Virus record (IMG/VR): IMGVR_UViG_3300025410_000050
Location: 1 to 36,506 of that record
Direction: 5' to 3' (one strand)
Length of the DNA: 36,506 bases
From: a virus
Below the pieces are notes generated by a model that worked only from the letters and a program-made list of their open reading frames with translations, ran no database searches and was not told the origin of the DNA. Numbering within the stretch: the stretch's first letter is position 1; every line of letters begins with the position of its first letter. This document shows, in pieces, positions 19,862-27,407 of this stretch. The position numbers and the translations under genes are program-made.

Positions 19862-21576
19862 TGTCGTTGCTTGGTCCACAATATACTCTATTTGACGAAA
19901 CCCCTCAATGGAGATTTGTAAACTCTGCAACATTTTTCCTTTCGGCCAATGGAACAGTTTCTCTTCCTACAGGCACTCAAGTTGGTGATGCCGTATTTGT
20001 TTTTTGTGGAAGCGTTTCAAACAAAAATCCATCATTTGTGTCTGGATATACATTATCTGATTATAGTAATACTGGATCTACCGGAAGTCAACCAATTCCT
20101 TCATATTCATTATCCACCGCTTACCCAATTGCTAATACAAATGTATTGACTATCAATACAACATCAAATACATCTGGTGTGATATATTCATTTAGGGGAA
20201 TATCTATTCCCACTTTTATTGATGCTTTTGTAAATAATACAATAGGGTGCAACTCTTCTTCTACCGGGTCGGCTACTATTCAGACTTTTACAGATAAAAC
20301 TCCTATACTAAGTTGTCTGTTGAACTCCAATAATACAATAGTTACATCCAATGGATTTCAATATTTTACTTCAAATAGGGCTTCTAATACCAACTATAGT
20401 TCTTTGTTTGTTGGTGTTGGTTATCAAGATTCTCGTGGCACCTATACACCGGCATCTTTTGGTAATACAGTGAGCGTGGTAAATGCCACTTTTGCAACTG
20501 TGGCACTAAGAACAGGACTCTTTACAGATTCTGTATTTGCATTTAGCACTCAAGGCCAACCCACCAAAACTACCAATGTATTAGTAGGTGGGTCAAATGT
20601 AAATACTAGTTCTTCATTTATGGTGTACCCTCTAGAATTAACTTCTGCTAATATATCAATATCTGGTGGATCTAACTCAACATATTCAACAAATGGATCT
20701 GTATATACTTCTGCTAACAGTACTGTGGGCGGAAACACTATTATTAATATTCAACAAACAGCCGTATTAGGGACTTTAGGGACGAATACAACAAGTCAAG
20801 CAACCATCACCGTTGCAACGCCAAATATGGCGCAAACCGCCAATTTTAGGCTTATCACACAAAGAGCTGTGACAGCATCTGGCGCGACCCCAATTAACAA
20901 TACAAGCATTACAGTCGTCACAGGAATGACAACAATATATGCAGTTGCTACTGGATCCGGTGGAACAGGAGTTTTAAGTGGGGGTGGGGGTGGTGGAGGA
21001 GCTTTTGCACAAACAAATTTCTCTGTAGCATCTGCTCAGACTGTGGTTGTCACTGGCGGATATTACTTTTCAGCATCCAATAGTTCAGTTACATTAAATG
21101 GAAATACCGTATTATTGGCGGTAGCAGGCGCAAATGGTTCTGGTAATACAGGTGGTGCTGGTGGATCTTCTGCATCATCTATAGGAACAATCAAGTTCTC
21201 GGGTGGGGCTGGTGGGGCTGGTAATGGTTCTGGCGGTGGTGGCGGCGGTGGCGCTGGTGGATATAGTGGAGTTGGTGGAGTTGGTGGCGGACCATCTAGC
21301 GCAAATGGATCGAATGGTTCTGGCGGCGGTGGCGGCGGCGGTGCATTCTTTGCTGTTTCTGGTTCTGGCGGCGGCGGAGTTGGTTTGAGTGGTGCTGGGG
21401 CCAATGGTGCTGGAGGAACAGCCAATGCTACACTGGCAATAGGTGGTTCAGCCGGTTCTCCTGATACTAATTCAAGCAACGGTTCCAATTGCAACCTTTA
21501 TGGACAGGGTGGCAGCAGTGGAGGTGGCGGCAGCGTGGCATCTGGCGGCGAAGGTATAGTAGTAATAAGATGGTAA
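19861..21576 (+). CDS. Fibre tip/adhesin with polyglycine-rich C-terminal domain
   Basis: This 571-residue protein starts in a TAATG overlap with the long fibre gene. The N-terminal ~240 residues ('SATFFLSANGTVSLPTGTQV', 'GDAVFVFCGS', 'YSFRGISIPTFIDAFVNN') look like a beta-sandwich module seen in phage and tail-associated surface proteins. From about residue 370 it becomes a glycine-rich domain (GGGGGGGAFAQ, GGAGGAGNGSGGGGGGGAGG, GGGGGGGAFFAVSGSGGGG) ending in 'GGEGIVVIRW'. Glycine-rich tips of this kind form polyglycine-II sandwich lattices in fibre adhesins such as gp38 of T-even relatives. It could be a separate tip on the preceding fibre or an independent adhesin. High local GC reflects Gly codons. 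Confidence 0.75.
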   Translation: MSLLGPQYTLFDETPQWRFVNSATFFLSANGTVSLPTGTQVGDAVFVFCGSVSNKNPSFVSGYTLSDYSNTGSTGSQPIPSYSLSTAYPIANTNVLTINTTSNTSGVIYSFRGISIPTFIDAFVNNTIGCNSSSTGSATIQTFTDKTPILSCLLNSNNTIVTSNGFQYFTSNRASNTNYSSLFVGVGYQDSRGTYTPASFGNTVSVVNATFATVALRTGLFTDSVFAFSTQGQPTKTTNVLVGGSNVNTSSSFMVYPLELTSANISISGGSNSTYSTNGSVYTSANSTVGGNTIINIQQTAVLGTLGTNTTSQATITVATPNMAQTANFRLITQRAVTASGATPINNTSITVVTGMTTIYAVATGSGGTGVLSGGGGGGGAFAQTNFSVASAQTVVVTGGYYFSASNSSVTLNGNTVLLAVAGANGSGNTGGAGGSSASSIGTIKFSGGAGGAGNGSGGGGGGGAGGYSGVGGVGGGPSSANGSNGSGGGGGGGAFFAVSGSGGGGVGLSGAGANGAGGTANATLAIGGSAGSPDTNSSNGSNCNLYGQGGSSGGGGSVASGGEGIVVIRW

Positions 21577-21587
21577 AGGATAAATAA

Positions 21588-22184
21588 ATGTTTGCTTTAG
21601 TAGAAAATGGTTCAATAACGCAATATCCAGTTGATGAGTTGACAATTCGTCAACAGAATCCACACATATCGTTTCCTGTACAATTTGTTCCGGTAGACCC
21701 ATATGTAGTAATTTTTCCAACAGACAAACCAGTCGTATCAGATTCTCATCAGATTGTGTCAGAAGATACTCCAAGTCTAATTGATGATCAATGGGCACAG
21801 ACTTGGAAGATTACAACGTTAACAAAAGATCAATATTCACAGATCTTGGCTCAATCCAAAACTAATGCACTTCAGACTCTGGCAAATATAAGATGGGAAT
21901 TCCAACAAAAAGGAATTTTTTATAATGGGAATATATTCGCCACCGATGATAAGAGCAGAAACGAGTATTATCTAAACTCCAATAATACATTTTCAATTAA
22001 CTGGAAGATGCCAAATGGTACATTTATTGTGCTTACTCCAGAAGATATTCAACAAATTAATACTAGTGTGAAATCATATATACAAAATGCATTCTCTACT
22101 GAGTGTAGAGTTGCAGACCTTATTAACTCATGTAATACAATAGAGGATGTTGAAGCGGTTGCCATTTCCGACTATTTTAACTGA
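21588..22184 (+). CDS. DUF4376-like tail fibre assembly/associated protein
   Basis: This 198-residue protein is preceded by 'aaagga'. The N-terminal pattern 'MFALVENGSITQYPVDELTIRQQNPHISFP' followed by 'DDQWAQTWKITTLTKDQYSQIL' is typical of small phage proteins encoded next to fibre genes. The C-terminal ~110 residues (LAQSKTNALQTLANIRWEFQ, 'GIFYNGNIFATDDKSRNEYY', 'NWKMPNGTFIVLTPEDIQQI', 'DYFN') match the DUF4376 type. By position it is likely a chaperone or accessory of the glycine-rich adhesin. Function is inferred from neighbourhood and not from any catalytic motif. Confidence 0.75.
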   Translation: MFALVENGSITQYPVDELTIRQQNPHISFPVQFVPVDPYVVIFPTDKPVVSDSHQIVSEDTPSLIDDQWAQTWKITTLTKDQYSQILAQSKTNALQTLANIRWEFQQKGIFYNGNIFATDDKSRNEYYLNSNNTFSINWKMPNGTFIVLTPEDIQQINTSVKSYIQNAFSTECRVADLINSCNTIEDVEAVAISDYFN

Positions 22185-22200
22185 TTACAAGGATCTATAA

Positions 22201-22563
22201 ATGCAAACATTCAGAGAATTTGTTGAGCAGATTAATCATAAACAAGTGGATGAAGTCCTTAATAGATTTCTACCATTTGCTCAGGAATATCTAAAACTCA
22301 AACAACTTCCACCAGTTCATACTATTTCTGGTAAAGAATCTAAAGAACTTAAATCATTTGGCTGTTATGATGGACATTCAATCAAACTAAATACTGATGG
22401 CAGACATCCTATGGATGTAATGAGAACTTTAGCTCATGAATTAGTTCATCATGCTAAAGGACATACTGATGGATCAGATGGATCAGATCATGAGAATGAG
22501 GCTAATGCAGTTGCTGGTGTTATTATGAGAAAGTTTGCTAAATCTAATCCAGATTTATTCTAG
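22201..22563 (+). CDS. Small HEXXH zinc metallopeptidase-like protein
   Basis: This 120-residue protein carries the zinc-peptidase motif AHELVHHAKG (H79, E80, H83), with 'HENEANAVAGVIM' downstream supplying a plausible third ligand (E98 or E100). This layout resembles ImmA/SprT-type minimal gluzincins. The first ten residues, MQTFREFVEQ, resemble the capsid-targeting peptide of T4 internal proteins (MKTYQEFIAE). The protein might therefore be packaged in the head, or it might act on virion or host proteins. It sits between the fibre-assembly gene and a promoter-like site, preceded by 'caaggatc'. Substrate unknown. Confidence 0.75.
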   Translation: MQTFREFVEQINHKQVDEVLNRFLPFAQEYLKLKQLPPVHTISGKESKELKSFGCYDGHSIKLNTDGRHPMDVMRTLAHELVHHAKGHTDGSDGSDHENEANAVAGVIMRKFAKSNPDLF

Positions 22564-22610
22564 ATTCGAATCATTATAGATTCATGCAGAGCATAATACA
22601 GTATAACATA

Positions 22611-22628
22611 CTTGATAGTTATGTCAAG
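22611..22628 (+). other. Intergenic hairpin, possible weak terminator or RNA-processing element
   Basis: The arms cttgata and tgtcaag pair over seven positions (one T-G wobble) around a 4-nt loop, 48 nt after the metallopeptidase stop. There is no T-run after it, so intrinsic termination is doubtful. Confidence 0.3.
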
Positions 22629-22655
22629 CCATAAAATGCAATTATGAACAGAAAA

Positions 22656-22663
22656 CATAAATA
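22656..22663 (+). promoter_or_regulatory. Late-promoter-like octamer CATAAATA
   Basis: One mismatch to the T4 late promoter consensus TATAAATA. It lies in the 122-nt intergenic gap, 12-19 nt before a strong AGGAGG. It is one of the few true intergenic spaces in the window, which supports a transcription start here. Confidence 0.5.
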
Positions 22664-22674
22664 ATCATAATCAC

Positions 22675-22688
22675 AGGAGGCTACCATT
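22675..22688 (+). promoter_or_regulatory. Strong Shine-Dalgarno AGGAGG positioned on an ATT start codon
   Basis: AGGAGG (22675-22680) is followed after 5 nt by an in-frame ATT (22686). The first in-frame ATG (22704) is 23 nt from the Shine-Dalgarno, too far for efficient use, and no ATG, GTG or TTG lies within normal spacing. This suggests AUU initiation, as known for infC. Confidence 0.55.
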
Positions 22689-23012
22689 TCTACCAGAGTA
22701 AACATGAGCATCGATCAGGGGACAACCTTCAACACTCAGATCAATCTAAATGATTCGTCTGGTAATCCTGTCAATCTGGATTCTTACACCGTAGAATCTC
22801 AGATGAGAAAATCCTACACCTCATCCAATGCATACAACTTTACTGTATCTGCCAACTCCTCTGGTATCATTTCTCTTTCTTTGTCCGCTAATGCTTCCGA
22901 TGCTATGGACTCTGGAAGATATCTCTATGATGTTCTTGTCAAGGATCCTCTGGGTAATGTCACCAGAATCATTGAAGGTCAGGTCACAATCAATGCTGGT
23001 GTGTCAAGATGA
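22686..23012 (+). CDS. Small fibre-operon structural protein, probable ATT start
   Basis: With the ATT start this gives 108 residues, (M)STRVNMSIDQGTTFNTQINL...; with the ATG at 22704 it gives 102. The pattern 'IDQGTTFNTQINLNDSSGNP', 'YTVESQMRKSY', 'SGRYLYDVLVKDPLGNVTRI' and 'EGQVTINAGVS' matches a small beta-sandwich protein I recall next to tail fibre genes in many phages, perhaps a fibre adaptor. ATT is preferred because of the perfect AGGAGG 5 nt upstream; the ATG has only a weak 'agag'. The TGA overlaps the next fibre gene's ATG (ATGA). Function otherwise unknown. Confidence 0.75.
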   Translation: MSTRVNMSIDQGTTFNTQINLNDSSGNPVNLDSYTVESQMRKSYTSSNAYNFTVSANSSGIISLSLSANASDAMDSGRYLYDVLVKDPLGNVTRIIEGQVTINAGVSR

Positions 23013-26000
23013 GTTCTTGGACTACACCAACACTGACCAACTCTGGAACTTTGTTCAATAATGCCAATGGCACGATCACTGTGGCTTTACCCAATACATC
23101 ATCTCTATCTGTCAATACAGCCGCTCTTACAGCAAACACTCCAGAGATTGGTGAGAGCCAATATTTCTATGTCAAGGCATCTTCTGCTATCACTCTAGGG
23201 CAGTTGGTGATGTTTACTGGTACTGTTGGCGCATCTGGCGTCATTACTGCAGCACCTTCTACTGGCATCACCGATGGGTCATTAATTATTGGTGTTGCTG
23301 CTGAATCAATTCCCACTAACGGCTTTGGTATGATTCAGAACTTTGGTATTCTGAAGGGATTTGATACAACTGGATCTTCGGCGGGTGAAACTTGGACTGA
23401 CGGGACCTTCTTATACTATAATCCTAATGTCACTGGTGGGTTTACAAAGAACGAACCTTCATCACCAACTCCCAAGACCTTGATAGCTGCGGTAATCAAT
23501 GCAGGATCTGGCGGATCTGGTTCAATTGTAATTCGGATTACAGACTATCCATCAATTTCGGATATTCAAGAAGTTCAATTAGCTAATACGGCTAATGGAC
23601 AAGTTCTGGTATATAGTGCTTATAGTAATACATGGCAAAATCAGAACTCAAATATTCTAAGTGCTAATTCCGCAACATACCTTGGCAATACAGCGGGAAC
23701 GCTAGCTAATGTGTCTTCCTGGGTGACTGGCAACTCTGCTACAGCCTATACCAATGCTGTCAACTATGTAGCCAACGGTGTAGCAAATGGTTCTATTGTT
23801 GTCGCCAACGCGACTTACGCAGCCAATGCCGGATTGCTGGGTGGAGTGTCACTGACTACACTTCAAAACCAAATCACAGGCAATGCTGCTACGTCCTATT
23901 CTAATGCGGTTGTTAATGCGGCTTATGTTGCTGGTGTTGCTTATGCAAACGCTGTTGCATTTGCTGCTAATGCCTCTAATATTACTACAGGAACTCTTCC
24001 TTATGCACAACTTCCAGCAAATGTTGTAATCTGGTCAAATAATAATATATTCTCCGGCATTGAAACATTCAATGCTAACGTATCGCTGGCATCCGGTAAC
24101 GGAACAAACCAACTGTTGATTAATACAATCAATGCCACATCAAGTGGGTTGTTAGCTAATAGCACTGTGTTAACCTTAGGAAACTCTTCGGTTAATGTGG
24201 TTGTCAATGCGACTTCTTTCTCGGGCACCTCTAACAATTCTTTGAATTTAGGTGGGGCGACACTTTCAACAATTCAAACGCAAATCACTGGCAACTCTGC
24301 AACTGCATATTCAAACGCAACGTCATATACCGACGGAAGAATATCCACCGCAAACTCTGCCATTACAGGTAACTCAAGCACAGCCTATACCAACGCAGTC
24401 AACTATGTTGCTAATAGTGTCACAAATGGTACTATCGTCGCTGCCAATGCTGTATATGCACAAAATGCAGGAACTCTTAGCAGCGTAACTCTAGCAACAC
24501 TTCAGAGCCAGATTACCGGCAACTCTGCTACTGCCTATACCAATGCGGTTTCTAATGCGGCAGCTTTGTATCAGACAACTGCTGGTCTGTCAGCAAATGT
24601 CGCCACTCTGGCATCAAACAATTCAACATACTTTGGTGGTTATACTTGGGGATCTCCTCCATCAATTGGAAGCACTGCTGCTAATAGTGCTAATTTTACT
24701 ACAGCCAATGCAACGACGCATTCTGTTGGATCATCATTTATAGCAAATTCCTCAGTACTAAAATCTACAGGACTTGCTAATATTTCTGGTAATGCAGTAT
24801 TTGGTTCTACTATGACTATTGGTGGCGCGGCGGTGTCCGCTGCGGCTTGGACGACCAACGGCATTGGCCTGATCCAGAACGCCACGACCTACACCGACAC
24901 CAGCACCGCAGCCTCTGGCACCGTAACAACCGCCTACATGAACTTGCTGGGTGCACAGACTTATGCCGCAACAAACGCAAGCGTTACGGTCAGCGCCCTT
25001 TATGGAACTTATTTCCAAAATCCCGTTCGCGGCACAAACGTCTCTGGAACGAGTACCTATGCACTTGGTGTGGATAGTTTTGTTTCCGCTGGTTCAGCTA
25101 CATTCAATGGCGCTTTGCAGGCATATAGCCAGCTAACATTGACAGGGACAACCGGCAACCTCACCGCCGGTTTTGCGACCGCAGCAACTAACTCCGGCTC
25201 AACCAAAACCGTCAACATCGGCACGGCTGGTCTGTCTGGTTCGACCACGACTATCAGCATTGGCTCGGCGGTCAGTGGCGCGACCAGCACCACGACGCTC
25301 AATGGCAGCATTACTTTCGCACCCATCGGCGCTACGCTTGCGGCTTGGTCCACCAATGGCGTCGGTCTGATCCAGTCTGCGGCAACATTCACCGACAACA
25401 CTACTGCAGCATCGGGCACGGTGGCGACAGCATACATGAACTTGTTCGATGCGCAGACCTATGCGGCCAGCAATACCGGCGTTACGGTCACGAACCTCTA
25501 CGGGACGTATTTTGCTGCGCCTACTGCGGGCACGAACGTCACGGCGACTAATGCTTACGCAATTGGTGCACAGAGCCTACTAGTAAATAGCACCGCAGTA
25601 TTCAACGGGCAATTACTGCTGTATGGCTCGACCACGCTCGCCCAAAACCTTTGCACAAATCAGACAGCCGGCGTTATTACGCTCGGCGGCAGCAGCGGGA
25701 CCGGGACCATATATATAGGACGGTCTTTTGTTTCGCAGACCACTAATATTCAAGCCGCCGCAACCACCTCCGGCTCCACCAAAACCGTCAACATCGGCAC
25801 GGCTGGTCTGTCTGGTTCGACCACGACTATCAGCATTGGCTCGGCGGTCAGTGGCGCGACCAGCACCACGACGCTCAATGGCAGCACTATTGCCACCGGC
25901 ACCATCCAGCTTGCCGCCTACACCGTTGCTACACTCCCCACAGCGGGCACGGCAGGGCGCAGGGCTTATGTGACCGATGCAACTGTTCCGACGTTCCTCG

Positions 26001-26071
26001 GCACGCTCACGGGCGGCGGGTCAGTTAAAACACCCGTATTCGACAACGGCACCGCTTGGGTGGCAGGATAA
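23009..26071 (+). CDS. Mosaic tail fibre with a GC-rich, duplicated C-terminal part
   Basis: This 1020-residue fibre protein is coupled by ATGA overlap to the small protein upstream. Residues ~45-190 ('SQYFYVKASSAITLGQLVMF', 'GVITAAPSTGITDGSLIIGV', 'SGSIVIRITDYPSISD') form a common fibre N-terminal module. Residues ~200-600 contain shaft repeats related to those in the 16070-19861 fibre (ITGNSATAYTNAVNYVAN, NGSIVVANATYAANAG). From about codon 607 (base ~24826) composition turns markedly GC-rich. There a ~90-residue domain beginning 'AAWTTNGIGLIQNA' recurs as 'AAWSTNGVGLIQSA', and 'TKTVNIGTAGLSGSTTTISI' occurs twice. The C-terminus 'YTVATLPTAGTAGRRAYVTD', 'FDNGTAWVAG' is a widespread phage fibre tip. 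Confidence 0.82.
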   Translation: MSSWTTPTLTNSGTLFNNANGTITVALPNTSSLSVNTAALTANTPEIGESQYFYVKASSAITLGQLVMFTGTVGASGVITAAPSTGITDGSLIIGVAAESIPTNGFGMIQNFGILKGFDTTGSSAGETWTDGTFLYYNPNVTGGFTKNEPSSPTPKTLIAAVINAGSGGSGSIVIRITDYPSISDIQEVQLANTANGQVLVYSAYSNTWQNQNSNILSANSATYLGNTAGTLANVSSWVTGNSATAYTNAVNYVANGVANGSIVVANATYAANAGLLGGVSLTTLQNQITGNAATSYSNAVVNAAYVAGVAYANAVAFAANASNITTGTLPYAQLPANVVIWSNNNIFSGIETFNANVSLASGNGTNQLLINTINATSSGLLANSTVLTLGNSSVNVVVNATSFSGTSNNSLNLGGATLSTIQTQITGNSATAYSNATSYTDGRISTANSAITGNSSTAYTNAVNYVANSVTNGTIVAANAVYAQNAGTLSSVTLATLQSQITGNSATAYTNAVSNAAALYQTTAGLSANVATLASNNSTYFGGYTWGSPPSIGSTAANSANFTTANATTHSVGSSFIANSSVLKSTGLANISGNAVFGSTMTIGGAAVSAAAWTTNGIGLIQNATTYTDTSTAASGTVTTAYMNLLGAQTYAATNASVTVSALYGTYFQNPVRGTNVSGTSTYALGVDSFVSAGSATFNGALQAYSQLTLTGTTGNLTAGFATAATNSGSTKTVNIGTAGLSGSTTTISIGSAVSGATSTTTLNGSITFAPIGATLAAWSTNGVGLIQSAATFTDNTTAASGTVATAYMNLFDAQTYAASNTGVTVTNLYGTYFAAPTAGTNVTATNAYAIGAQSLLVNSTAVFNGQLLLYGSTTLAQNLCTNQTAGVITLGGSSGTGTIYIGRSFVSQTTNIQAAATTSGSTKTVNIGTAGLSGSTTTISIGSAVSGATSTTTLNGSTIATGTIQLAAYTVATLPTAGTAGRRAYVTDATVPTFLGTLTGGGSVKTPVFDNGTAWVAG
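25202..25886 (+). repeat. 109-bp perfect direct repeat (25202-25310 and 25778-25886)
   Basis: Two identical 109-bp copies encode TKTVNIGTAGLSGSTTTISI and the following 'GSAVSGATSTTTLNGS'. They flank the second copy of the 'AAW.TNG.GLIQ' domain. Identity at every synonymous site points to recent duplication or gene conversion. Confidence 0.93.
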
Positions 26072-26083
26072 ATAGGAATAGTT

Positions 26084-26398
26084 ATGACAATTACGTACGC
26101 TTGGTCTATTGATAAAATGGTTTGTCTTCCAGAGAATAATCTGGTGGTTACAGTATTCTATACTGTAACGGCAACTAACGGAGAACAATCTGCCTCATTA
26201 AGCAATGTTGTTGGTGTATCCTATCAACCGGATGGGAATTTCACTCCATATTCAGAACTTGACCAAAATACAGTGATTGGCTGGGTTCAAGATAATCTTG
26301 GGCCTGATTCTATAGCTAATATCGAAACCAATTTGCAACAAAACATTGAAGCTTTAATAACCCCGCCAGTTATATCATTACCGCCGCCGTGGGCATAA
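26084..26398 (+). CDS. DUF7936-like small phage protein
   Basis: This 104-residue protein has the pattern 'MTITYAWSIDKMVCLPENN', 'VVTVFYTVTATNGEQSASLS', 'FTPYSELDQNTVIGWVQDNL' and a C-terminal 'NIEALITPPVISLPPPWA'. It matches the small conserved phage protein now called DUF7936, usually encoded near fibre or tail genes. 'ataggaata' lies before the ATG. Function unknown. It ends at a CATAAATA box that overlaps the stop codon. Confidence 0.65.
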   Translation: MTITYAWSIDKMVCLPENNLVVTVFYTVTATNGEQSASLSNVVGVSYQPDGNFTPYSELDQNTVIGWVQDNLGPDSIANIETNLQQNIEALITPPVISLPPPWA

Positions 26399-26401
26399 AT
26401 A
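26394..26401 (+). promoter_or_regulatory. Late-promoter-like octamer CATAAATA
   Basis: Overlaps the stop of the DUF7936-like gene and lies 19 nt before the ATG of the 53-residue ORF, leaving room for a start site and the 'gaaggaga' ribosome-binding site. Confidence 0.45.
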
Positions 26402-26419
26402 ATATTGAAGGAGAATATA

Positions 26420-26581
26420 ATGACAAATCTTAATATCGTTCTTACCCTTGATGAAGTAAATGGTGTTCTGACCGCACTTGGTCAGCTTCCCACATCATCT
26501 GGTGCATACCCTCTTCTGGTAAAGATTAAGGAACAGGCTGATAGACAGCTTGCCGCAGCACCTGCACCAGTTACTGAATAA
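26420..26581 (+). CDS. Small conserved-looking hypothetical protein (53 residues)
   Basis: This short ORF has a strong ribosome-binding site (gaaggaga) 5 nt before the ATG. It encodes MTNLNIVLTLDEVNGVLTAL, then 'GQLPTSSGAYPLLVKIKEQA' and 'DRQLAAAPAPVTE'. It predicts an amphipathic helical protein with an Ala/Pro tail and no membrane segment. Similar very small 'DEVN.VL.AL..LP...' proteins are familiar next to neck genes in T4-like marine phages, but no role is known to me. Flanking late-promoter-like sites on both sides suggest it may be an independent transcription unit. Confidence 0.7.
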   Translation: MTNLNIVLTLDEVNGVLTALGQLPTSSGAYPLLVKIKEQADRQLAAAPAPVTE

Positions 26582-26602
26582 GATTCTTGCCATGGTTATT
26601 TT

Positions 26603-26610
26603 CATAAATA
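26603..26610 (+). promoter_or_regulatory. Late-promoter-like octamer CATAAATA upstream of gp13
   Basis: Sits in the 48-nt gap before gp13, 20 nt from its ATG and just ahead of 'aaggaga'. It would drive the neck-terminase operon gp13-gp17. Confidence 0.5.
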
Positions 26611-26629
26611 TAGCAACAAGGAGATAATC

Positions 26630-27370
26630 ATGGCACTTCCTACAGACAGAGAATCATTCAAGCAATATTGCCTACGCCGTCTTGGCGCGCCTGTAACCCA
26701 GATCAATATGGACAACGACCAGATTGAGGATCGTATCGATGATGCTCTGCAATATTATGCAGATTTCCATTTTGATGGTACTGAGAAACAATATTATAAA
26801 TATTTAGTTCAACAAACTGATATATCCAATAAATATTTGACTATGCCATCTAATATTATTGGTGCGGTAAATGTATTTCCTGTTGGTTCTTCTTTATCAA
26901 CCAATAATCTATTCAATATTCGTTATCAGATTGCGCTGAATGATCTTTACGATCTCACTGCAACCACTATGGTCCCTTATTATATGGCCATGCAACACAT
27001 TCAGTTACTGGAGCAGTTGCTCGTCGGACAACAACCACTTCGTTATAACAGAAGATCTAATAGACTCTATGTTGATATGAATTGGGATATGGTTGGCCCC
27101 GGTCAATATATGGTAATTGAGGCATATCAGGTTCTTGATCCCGACACTTATACAAATGTATGGTCTGATCGTTGGTTACAAAAATATGCTACACAATTAA
27201 TCAAGCAAAATTGGGGACAGAATCTTACAATTTATCAAGATATTGCTCTTCCCGGCGGTGCTAAGTTTAATGCCGAAAAGATATATAATGATGCCACTAC
27301 AGAGATTGCTAAGATGGAAGCGGAGATGATTTCGTCTTACAGTATTCCGGTCAGTTTTATGCTTGGATGA
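26630..27370 (+). CDS. gp13: Neck protein gp13 (head completion)
   Basis: This 246-residue protein (T4 gp13 is 309) should form part of the head-tail connector that lets packaged heads join tails. The N-terminus 'LPTDRESFKQYCLRRLGAPV', 'DNDQIEDRIDDALQYYADFH' and 'DGTEKQYYKYLV' is characteristic of T4-like gp13. The C-terminal half has 'NMDWDMVGPGQYMVIEAYQ'-type sequence (DMNWDMVGPGQYMVIEAYQV) and 'KYATQLIKQNWGQNL'. Strong ribosome-binding site aaggaga 7 nt upstream. The order gp13-gp14-gp15-gp16-gp17 that follows is the canonical T4 order and confirms the call. Confidence 0.93.
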   Translation: MALPTDRESFKQYCLRRLGAPVTQINMDNDQIEDRIDDALQYYADFHFDGTEKQYYKYLVQQTDISNKYLTMPSNIIGAVNVFPVGSSLSTNNLFNIRYQIALNDLYDLTATTMVPYYMAMQHIQLLEQLLVGQQPLRYNRRSNRLYVDMNWDMVGPGQYMVIEAYQVLDPDTYTNVWSDRWLQKYATQLIKQNWGQNLTIYQDIALPGGAKFNAEKIYNDATTEIAKMEAEMISSYSIPVSFMLG

Positions 27371-27407
27371 AACGAACAATTTTCATATATAGAAAGATTT
27401 TTGTATA

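Noticed and set aside
21063-21494. 143-residue Pro-rich frame on the - strand
   Set aside because: Exact antisense of the glycine-rich adhesin (Gly GGN read as Pro CCN). Not a gene.
21579-21586. GATAAATA before the DUF4376-like gene
   Set aside because: Only 1 nt from the ATG, so a transcript starting from it would lack the start codon. The sequence serves as stop/ribosome-binding context.
22563-22572. Palindrome GATTCGAATC after the metallopeptidase gene
   Set aside because: Only 10 bp with no loop and no T-run. Not enough to call an operator or terminator.
24758-25551. Several overlapping frames on both strands in the GC-rich fibre part
   Set aside because: High GC reduces stop codons. 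The + frame continuous from 23009 has the fibre domains and the others have no start signals or family features.
26795-26802. TATAAATA inside gp13 (and another at 8306-8313 inside gp8)
   Set aside because: Both lie within coding sequence with no gene start at suitable distance. Expected by chance at this AT content.
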